A stretch of DNA of 64,000 nucleotides, from assembly GCA_018389105.1 (NCBI GenBank), contig JACATO010000966.1, positions 341,501 to 405,500 of the forward strand, written 5' to 3'. A program made the position numbers and the translations under genes. This DNA is from Nautilus pompilius. Lineage: Eukaryota; Mollusca; Cephalopoda; Nautilida; Nautilidae. Positions 51,901 to 56,634 of this stretch are shown in pieces (position 1 is the first letter of the stretch; every line of letters begins with the position of its first letter). Under the pieces are notes generated by a model. That model was not told where the DNA came from. It ran no database searches and saw only the letters and a list, made by a program, of their open reading frames with translations.

Positions 51901-53260
51901 AGGGTATGGGACACAGATTTTACATGCACTGGTTAGGGTTTATCTTAGGGTATGGGACGCAGATTTTACATGCACTGGTTAGGGTTTATCTTAGGGTATG
52001 GGGCACAGATTTTACATGCACTGGTTAGGGTTTATCTTAGGGTATGGGGCGTAGATTTTACATGCACTGGTTAGGGTTTATCTTAGGGTATGGGGCACAG
52101 ATTTTACATGCACTGGTTAGGGTTTATCTTAGGGTATGGGGCGCAGATTTTACATGCACTGGTTAGGGTTTATCTTAGGGTATGGGGCACAGATTTTACA
52201 TGCACTGGTTAGGGTTTATCTTAGGGTATGGGGCACAGATTTTACATGCACTGGTTAGGGTTTATCTTAGGGTATGGGACGCAGATTTTACATGCACTGG
52301 TTAGGGTTTATCTTAGGGTATGGGGCACAGATTTTACATGCACTGGTTAGGGTTTATCTTATGGTATGGGACACAGATTTTACATGCACTGGTTAGGGTT
52401 TATCTTAGGGTATGGGACGCAGATTTTACATGCACTGGTTAGGGTTTATCTTATGGTATGGGGCACAGATTTTACATGCACTGGTTAGGGTTTATCTTAG
52501 GGTATGGGACGCAGATTTTACATGCACTGGTTAGGGTTTATCTTAGGGTATGGGGCACAGATTTTACATGCATTGGTTAGGGTTTATCTTATGGTATGGG
52601 GCACAGATTTTACATGCACTGGTTAGGGTTTATCTTAGGGTATGGGACGCAGATTTTACATGCACTGGTTAGGGTTTATCTTATGGTATGGGACACAGAT
52701 TTTACATGCACTGGTTAGGGTTTATCTTAGGGTATGGGGCACAGATTTTACATGCATTGGTTAGGGTTTATCTTAGGGTATGCGGCGCAGATTTTACACA
52801 GCGAATTAAAATGCTCGCAGAAACTATTCGAGAATTACTTCAACAAAAACATTTTTGCACCCGAGCAAGGTGGGATTTATTATCAACATCAGCAGGTATA
52901 TAGCGGACATTTTTTTTTCGGATTCCTTTCCCCCTTTGCAGATACTCTGCAACTAAGTAAAGGGGAAACGGAGATTATTCGAGCGTGACAACCTCCGACA
53001 CCCGTCCCGGGTTTGGAGCTAAAAATCTATATCCCTTCTTCCTTTTTTTCCGGAACACGTGAAGCCTTCGACGGTCATTTAAACTTAATGCAAGAATAAT
53101 GAGCGGGCGAGAGAGGGAGCTTGTCAGCGGATTCAATTAGCGAAACAGGGTTCACTCTACCCCTACTTACAATGTTCTTCAGAATTTGTTCGCGGCGGGG
53201 AGACCCACTCGCCAAAACGATTCGCTGGCAATTCAGTTTACTCAACACCGGCTGCAGCAT
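21971..53260 (-). CDS. ASMTL: Maf-family nucleoside triphosphate pyrophosphatase, six exons
   Basis: Six exons (53,260-53,171; 50,001-49,864; 47,371-47,268; 43,330-43,272; 41,641-41,500; 22,118-21,971) join with GT-AG junctions and consistent phases into 681 nt, 226 residues plus TAG. Maf proteins hydrolyse dTTP, UTP and modified nucleotides to monophosphates, a house-cleaning role in the cytosol. Signature residues: SGSPRR (18-23), IGADTVV with the catalytic-type Asp86, EKP (97-99), and KAGGYGIQ (180-187) followed by [12 protein letters not shown]. The length matches single-domain Maf proteins. In vertebrate ASMTL this domain is fused to a methyltransferase; here a stop follows the Maf domain, so I use the symbol only for orthology of the domain. 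The ATG at 53,260 was chosen because it places the first motif about 18 residues in. It is head-to-head with ABHD18. Confidence 0.93.
22119..23290. other. Intron 5 of the Maf gene, first part
   Basis: AT-rich intronic sequence; no exon or transposon motif recognised. Confidence 0.4.
23300..23640 (+). repeat. tRNA-derived SINE, near full length
   Basis: The head carries a GGCGGTCAGACTACTGGATAG segment (A-box region) and GAGTTTGAATCCTGG (B-box-like). Then come the body module TTGGTTTGGCATATGTCCC, the core GGTTTCCTCCCACATCCG and the tail module TGTGAGATGTCTGCAGACCT. The same modules recur in other copies in this window, which defines the family. It lies antisense to the Maf gene in intron 5. 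Confidence 0.75.
23641..27350. other. Intron 5, unassigned
   Basis: AT-rich intronic DNA. Holds an AAAC tract near 25,125-25,147, an ATA tract near 25,869-25,887, and at 24,093-24,113 a copy of the segment seen at 7,261. A mariner-like terminus (AGGGTGTTTCAGAAAGTAA) begins near 26,678, with no transposase behind it that I can recognise. Confidence 0.4.
27351..27504 (-). other. Exon-like open segment, unassigned
   Basis: On the minus strand a TTTTGTTTAG acceptor precedes an open stretch reading [18 protein letters not shown], then [20 protein letters not shown], and a GTAAAA donor follows. Codon usage and residue mix look protein-like compared with the surrounding intron, but I recognise no family. 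It could be an old transposase fragment, an alternative exon or chance. It does not fit the Maf protein. Confidence 0.25.
27855..28002. repeat. GA microsatellite
   Basis: A long GA/AG tract of about 150 bp, with interruptions such as CAGTACAG and CAGAGGTC that themselves repeat. Confidence 0.95.
28745..28925 (-). repeat. SINE copy, diverged
   Basis: On the minus strand the order CAGGTTTAATC (B-box-like), TTGGTTTGG and ATGGGTTTCC resembles the modules of the SINE at 23.3 kb. Confidence 0.4.
28926..30240. other. Intron 5, unassigned
   Basis: Intronic DNA. The part at 29,150-29,460 is less AT-rich, non-repetitive, and carries CACGTGA and TTACGTCA sequences (see findings). The remainder is AT-rich without signal. 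Confidence 0.35.
30250..31460 (-). pseudogene. hAT transposase remnant (THAP12 / 52-kDa-repressor-like)
   Basis: Minus-strand translation, in several frames, follows the order of this hAT branch. Near 31,300 [20 protein letters not shown] is equivalent to FFSILADETTDVSxxEQ. Near 31,110 comes a YDGAG block (usual YDGAGNMAG). Near 30,690 [13 protein letters not shown], and near 30,475-30,530 [18 protein letters not shown], the hallmark usually read as RKPRTCGRQTxRNN. Many stops and shifts separate the blocks, so it is long dead. Ends and target duplication were not found. It lies in Maf intron 5 in the same orientation as the gene. Confidence 0.75.
31461..34530. other. Intron 5, unassigned
   Basis: AT-rich intronic DNA. 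A TTAACCCATTTAATCCCGAG sequence at 32,250 resembles one piggyBac-type terminus, but no partner was found. A CTCTCTCTCCCTCCC pyrimidine tract lies near 32,748. Confidence 0.35.
34545..34670 (+). repeat. SINE tail fragment
   Basis: Contains CGGTCACCAAGG and CTGTGAGATGTCCACAGAC, matching the 3' module of the SINE at 23.3 kb. The head is absent. Confidence 0.5.
34671..36113. other. Intron 5, unassigned
   Basis: No gene seen. At 35,689 an AGGGTGTCCCAAAAGGATGC sequence followed by a TTTTGTATGC palindrome resembles a mariner/Tc-type terminus. No transposase was recognised behind it. Confidence 0.35.
36114..37560 (-). pseudogene. hAT transposase remnant (GTF2IRD2/ZBED5-like)
   Basis: On the minus strand the family order is visible: [13 protein letters not shown] (usual HCIIHQEALxxK) near 37,290; [20 protein letters not shown] and [12 protein letters not shown] (usual YGDLLxHxEVRWLS) near 37,100-37,210; and at the far end [12 protein letters not shown] with LIGICPMH, equivalent to the CEQTFSxMKxxKS...LTDEHL dimerisation block, near 36,500-36,600. 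The sequence at 36,115-36,150 (CCCGTGGTCCCCGAAGTTTTTAAA-like) resembles one hAT terminus with GGACCGC inside. Many frame breaks; the other end is undefined. A TG microsatellite (36,223-36,245) interrupts it. Confidence 0.75.
37561..38580. other. Intron 5, unassigned
   Basis: AT-rich DNA with a 14-base C run near 37,852 and an AG microsatellite near 37,947-37,963. No gene motif. Confidence 0.4.
38590..39640 (+). pseudogene. Tigger/pogo transposase remnant
   Basis: Plus-strand translation near 38,755-38,870 gives [20 protein letters not shown], then NADKIKDA, the psq/CENP-B helix-turn-helix of Tigger elements. Near 39,300-39,410 come GSDMFPLL and [15 protein letters not shown] (usual GSEKLPLLVIGKSKKPRCFK), and near 39,530-39,590 [12 protein letters not shown] (usual FLPPNTTSHLQP). 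The order is correct and the spacing near normal, but the frame is broken repeatedly. Ends not identified. Confidence 0.75.
39641..40880. other. Intron 5, unassigned
   Basis: AT-rich; a TC microsatellite at 39,700-39,713 and several A runs. Nothing coding was recognised. Confidence 0.4.
40885..41100 (+). repeat. SINE, head and middle modules
   Basis: Has a tRNA-like head (GGCGGCCAGTCTCAGGGATT, then ACTACTGAACTGCCAGG, and a GGGTTTTATTCCTGG B-box-like site) and the body module CAGTTTGGCATACATCC. It ends near CAGATAACTG. It lies 400 bp from Maf exon 5, antisense to the gene. Confidence 0.65.
41500..41641 (-). CDS. ASMTL: Maf gene exon 5
   Basis: 142 nt encoding [14 protein letters not shown], then [17 protein letters not shown] and IDTGEP. 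The last block matches the family W/I-D-x-GE-P-x-DKAGGY transition that continues in exon 6. Acceptor CACCTCAG, donor GTAAGT. Confidence 0.92.
41642..43271 (-). other. Intron 4 of the Maf gene
   Basis: 1.6 kb, AT-rich, with a TG microsatellite near 42,674-42,690. The open frame at 42,116-42,454 on the minus strand has no recognisable feature and I regard it as chance. Confidence 0.6.
43272..43330 (-). CDS. ASMTL: Maf gene exon 4 (59 nt)
   Basis: A short exon encoding [19 protein letters not shown], the SG-x-x-H-x-V-x-TG/SG block conserved in Maf proteins. Acceptor TTTTAG, donor GTAACT. The phase carried from exon 3 gives Asn at the junction and leaves one base for exon 5. Confidence 0.9.
43331..44538 (-). 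other. Intron 3 of the Maf gene, 3' part
   Basis: AT-rich intronic DNA with T and A runs near 43,613-43,641. Nothing recognised. Confidence 0.5.
44539..45370 (+). pseudogene. Tc1-like element remnant
   Basis: Starts after a TA with CAGCAGGTTCCAAAAATTAT, like Tc1 inverted-repeat termini. Near 45,070-45,170 the plus strand reads [20 protein letters not shown], then KITYL, matching the Tc1 GRPRKTTAxxDRxIxxxxL linker between the two helix-turn-helix domains. Further on comes RCLLKDAGL, resembling TVRRRLxxAGL. The catalytic core is not clear and no right terminus was found, so limits are approximate. Confidence 0.55.
45380..45700. other. GC-richer intronic patch
   Basis: Around 320 bp with noticeably more G+C and CpG than the intron around it. 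Two overlapping minus-strand frames are open (45,420-45,617 and 45,505-45,693) but have no recognised motif or splice context. Confidence 0.3.
45701..46725. other. Intron 3, unassigned
   Basis: AT-rich intronic DNA, nothing recognised. Confidence 0.4.
46730..47020 (+). repeat. tRNA-derived SINE, near full length
   Basis: The head shows a good tRNA A box (GGATGGTCTAGTGGTTAGG) and a degenerate B box (GATGTCAAAACC). Then come CAGTTTAGTTTGG and the tail module CTTGGTCATC...GTGGAGAGATATCTGCAAACC, shared with the 23.3-kb copy. It lies about 250 bp downstream of Maf exon 3, antisense. Confidence 0.75.
47268..47371 (-). CDS. ASMTL: Maf gene exon 3
   Basis: 104 nt encoding [17 protein letters not shown] and [16 protein letters not shown], with the catalytic-type Asp in GADTVV and the EKP motif. 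The acceptor AAAACAG is weak in pyrimidines near the AG. The donor is GTAAGA. It ends two bases into a codon. Confidence 0.93.
47372..48764 (-). other. Intron 2 of the Maf gene, 3' part
   Basis: AT-rich intronic DNA. At 47,640-47,830 a GC-richer piece with CATGGGTTTCCTCCAGG may be another repeat. A G run lies near 48,212. No exon. Confidence 0.4.
48765..49049 (-). mobile_element. piggyBac-like 3' end remnant
   Basis: The tetranucleotide TTAA at 48,765-48,768 is followed by CCCTTTCGGACCC, a typical piggyBac-type terminus. Minus-strand translation running towards it includes [17 protein letters not shown], resembling the cysteine-rich C-terminal segment of piggyBac transposases, and an open frame ends about 50 bp before the terminus. 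The remaining transposase and other end were not found. Evidence is modest. Confidence 0.4.
49864..50001 (-). CDS. ASMTL: Maf gene exon 2
   Basis: Forty-six codons beginning [18 protein letters not shown] and ending ARMLSNAS. Acceptor TTTTCAG and donor GTAAGC flank it; phase 0 at both ends. The [14 protein letters not shown] segment corresponds to the family helix between the first signature and the catalytic Asp. Confidence 0.93.
50002..51471 (-). other. Intron 1 of the Maf gene, 3' part
   Basis: Very AT-rich intronic sequence, no repeats or exons recognised beyond A/T tracts. Confidence 0.5.
51472..52797. repeat. 46-bp minisatellite with TTAGGG motifs, about 29 copies
   Basis: Head-to-tail copies of a 46-bp unit: GGTTAGGGTTTATCTTAGGG, then TATGGGGCGCAGATTT, then TACATGCACT. 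Units are highly alike. Most differences fall in the GGGGCGCAG segment (GGGACGCAG, GGGGCACAG, GGGGCGTAG) and in TTAGGG versus TTATGG. Each unit has two telomere-type TTAGGG motifs plus a GGGG run on the plus strand. The array sits in Maf intron 1, ending about 370 bp from exon 1. Open frames across it are artefacts of the repeat. Confidence 0.97.
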
Positions 53261-54020
53261 GGTTCAGCATTAAATGGCGGGACGGTGCCGGTGTCCGCCG
53301 CAATTAGTCACTGGTCGAAATAGAATCCGAATACTCGTCTCACTTACCTTTCGAACACCTGAATCGTATATCTTATTTTAGTTAAAAAGTAAGTACGTCT
53401 GATTCCATTTTTTCATACAGGTATAACTTCATCGGCTATAAGTTACCTGTGTTTATTAACAGTAACTATCCGAGCTAACTCTACACCAAAGGTAGAGATA
53501 GGTAATCACCGATATATTTAACGCACACGCACACACAAAAACGCAAATTAGTAAATTAAATTTTATGGTAAAATTACGTTTTTTGTTGTTTTTTTTTTAA
53601 ATATAAAATATTTAAGTTCAGAAAATGACGAGGGGTGGGGGGCGTCCACACGAATGGTAAAGTGTCAGGAGGACGTCACGGACGGGAGGCCCCTTACGTC
53701 GTTAGCCTAGGTTTCCGAAAAAAAAAAACAAACATGTATACATTTATTTAAGGTAACGAACCATTTGTTTCACGATTCTTCTCATATTTGTTGGCACGGT
53801 ATTTGTGCTGCCTTGTTGTACAAAGGTGCCGCGTTTCGTGGTGATCGTTCTGTTGTGGGACCAGGCTAGGATCGTCCTGTACGTTGATGTGCTCAGACCC
53901 CCAGGTCGGTTAATGGAGGAAAGGTCCTCGAGAATGTCGGCTGATCCGCTGGCTGAGGCCGGGCCTCCTCCGCCACACAGCATCATCGTGGGGACAGCTT
54001 CATTCCCAAATAAACTGCAG
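52798..54020. promoter_or_regulatory. CpG-rich bidirectional promoter region (Maf / ABHD18)
   Basis: CpG-dense sequence covering Maf exon 1 and the DNA upstream of it, unlike the CpG-poor introns on both sides. ABHD18 starts in the opposite direction, and its first visible exon has an acceptor at its 5' edge, so an upstream non-coding exon is expected and probably lies here. A 243-nt stretch at 53,744-53,986 is open on both strands, with no recognised motif. No TATA box was identified. The promoter role is inference from position and base composition. Confidence 0.6.
53171..53260 (-). CDS. ASMTL: Maf gene exon 1
   Basis: Thirty codons, [10 protein letters not shown] to ILKNI, containing the LASGSPRR nucleotide-binding signature. 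The donor GTAAGT follows at 53,170. Phase 0 at its 3' end. An upstream ATG at 53,270 is out of frame. The exon lies in CpG-rich sequence. Confidence 0.93.
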
Positions 54021-54029
54021 TCCTTAAGA

Positions 54030-54670
54030 TACCACTACTAATAATAATAATACCACTGGAATAATATATATTACTACTACTGCTAGTACTATTAATAATA
54101 CTCTTGTACTGTATATATACATATATATATACTACCATAATTTATACTACTACTAAGAATAATATATATTACTACTACTGCTAGTACTATTAATAATACT
54201 CTTGTACTGTATATATATATATATATACTACCATAATTTATACTACTACTAAGAATAATATATACTATTACTAGTGATAATGTATACTAGTAATAGTAGC
54301 TGATTCTGTCTGATTCTAATATATAGTACTACTAACATTACTACTAATATATACTACCACTGGAATAATATATATTACTACTACTGCTAGTATTATTAAT
54401 AATACTCTTGTACTGTATATATATATATATATACTACCATAATTTATACTACTACTACTAAGAATAATATATACTACTATTACTAGTGATAGTAGCTGAT
54501 TCTGTCTGATTCTAATACATAGTATTACTAACACTACTACTAATATATACTACCACTGGAATAATATATCTGCTAGTACTATTAATAATACTCTTGTACT
54601 GTATATATATACACTACCATAATTTATACTACTACTGCTACTAAGAATAATATATACTAGTAATAGTCGC
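54030..54670. repeat. AT-rich degenerate satellite of TAC/TAA/TA blocks
   Basis: Blocks such as TACCACTGGAATAATATATA, CTGCTAGTACTATTAATAAT, ACTCTTGTACTGTATATATA and TACTACCATAATTTATACTA recur in the same order, starting near 54,044, 54,165, 54,350 and 54,548. It is a segmental duplication of a microsatellite-rich unit, with variable (TA)n lengths. Confidence 0.9.
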
Positions 54671-56523
54671 TGATTCTTCACAACAGGCTGCAGTGCAGAT
54701 CTGAGATTTTGAGAATCACATCATTAATTAAAAGATGAATGAATCAGTGGGATTTCAAAATGAAGAAAAAGCAAGATTGCAGGAGGAGGATTTAAAATAA
54801 ATTTTTTCAAATAATTTTTTTTAAAAGTTTAATTTTAAAATGCTTTCAAATTTATAACAATGAAACAACTCCATTTGAGCATTAACTAAGCTTTAGTATC
54901 AAGACCAGTTTTTCTTACACATAATCCAGAATGGTATCTTCAAAGAACTAGCAGTCTGATAATATATAAAGTAAAACAAATTATTCTGTCAGTTTTGCAG
55001 ACTCTTCCATAACTAATTCTGTAATAAAAGAAAAAAAAAAGACTTGTAAACATTTAATCAACTACTTGGTCAGCAGTTCCCAAACCAAGTTGTAACAAGA
55101 AGGGGTGGGGTTGTGAAGCTATTTCCATGCGATGTTTAATGTTTGACTGCTGTTGATGTATATGTACCCTATTTTTCGTGGTATAATCCATGCTAGGTTA
55201 TTGGCTGCACAACACAAACATCCTAGCTTCACACCAACACTTTGATATACAGTTACTCCATGGTCTAGAATACTGGAATTGCATTTCACCCTGTTTTTTT
55301 TTTTTTTTTCAAAATATTTCAGAAGAGCACTGCCTGACAGGGTATGTGCCTGCAGCTTGCACTGGTGCTGGAAGGGTTGGTGAGGTCACAAGAATTTGCC
55401 ACTGTTAATTGGGGTGATGCAGATAAAAAGAATGGACTGCTGTACTAGACTTAAATAATGGAATTGCTACCCATGTTAACAGGATTGCTAGCTTATTCTG
55501 AAATGGATTAAATTAAAAGACTTCAATCAAATGCCCTTTTCATTTTACCTTGCACTTGCAAAAAAAAAATGAAAGTTTGTTAAATGGGCAGTTCTCTACT
55601 GTTCATTTGAAAGTCAATAATTTTGGAAATAAGACAATTTTTTTGCATTGCATGGTAGATTTAAAGAAGAAAGTTGATTTGGTCAGGATGTTGTCTATAA
55701 ATTCCTTGTTGTATGTATGATACTAATTCGGATAGACAAAAAATATACTGTAATTTGTGGCTTTTTATTTTTATAAATGATTGTTAAATGATCATCTGAG
55801 CTGGAGATGGGTCCAGGTAGTGGAAAATTCTTAAAAAGTACTATCAGGTCTTTGCACTTCTCTGTATGGAATATCAAAACTTATACTTTCAGATTTTTTA
55901 AATGCAAGTTATAATAGCATAATTAGCCACAGAAGTTTGAATGATTATTTAGGGAACTATACCACTCAAAGTAGTTTTCCACCAGTCCTAGGGACACTCA
56001 GATCTAAATATTGCTAAATGTTTGCATTTGAGCCAAGAATGAAAAAAAAAACATTAGGACAACTAATCTCTTTATTTTTAAAATCTGGTTTTTGCATTGC
56101 TTCTGGTATGAATACCTACTCTGATTAAGGGCACTGTCTAATGGGAATCGGTCAATAATACCAAAATAGATTCCTGTGTATTTCATTGGGTCCAGTAAAA
56201 AAGTCTGACAAATTTTTTGTGTTTTCATAAGCTCTGTAGATGGATGGGATTCTTCAGAGGAAAATAAACTTAATGTTGGCAAAGCAGCAGAGGTGAGGTA
56301 CTTTGGGGTGGTTTTCATTCGTTCTCAGAGATGTTGACTCAGCACAGGGGTCTACTGTCATTGGTCTTTATCATTTAAAAATTCTATTTATTTATTAAAC
56401 AAGGTAATTGTTTTGTGGTAAAATAAGTAAAATTGAAAAATTATGAGCTGCCTACTTAAAATGTGCTATTTTTTTTCTTTTTTTATACAATGTGTAAAGG
56501 TTATCTTTATCCCTGTTCTACAG
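54671..56523. other. Intergenic / ABHD18 5' intron, unassigned
   Basis: AT-rich DNA between the satellite and the first visible ABHD18 exon. A pyrimidine tract and CTACAG acceptor end it. The minus-strand frame at 56,004-56,318 and the plus-strand frame at 55,190-55,408 have no recognised motif. Confidence 0.4.
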
Positions 56524-56634
56524 ATAAAGGCCGTGGGGGCCTTGGATAATGAGCCGGTTAGATCAGTTTTACAGACGCTTGCTGATCTCGAAATTTTTTA
56601 CCAAGGGCTGGGGTAAACCAGATAACTTGAAAAG
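56524..56634 (+). CDS. ABHD18: ABHD18 first coding exon (with 25 nt of 5' UTR)
   Basis: Acceptor TTCTACAG before 56,524, ATG at 56,549, donor GTGAGT after 56,634. 86 coding nt, ending two bases into the Arg codon of LKR. The acceptor implies at least one upstream non-coding exon. Confidence 0.92.

Noticed and set aside
52688-52988. Open frames running through the end of the 46-bp array
   Set aside because: They are products of the repeat unit (46 is not a multiple of 3, so frames rotate) and carry no protein signal.
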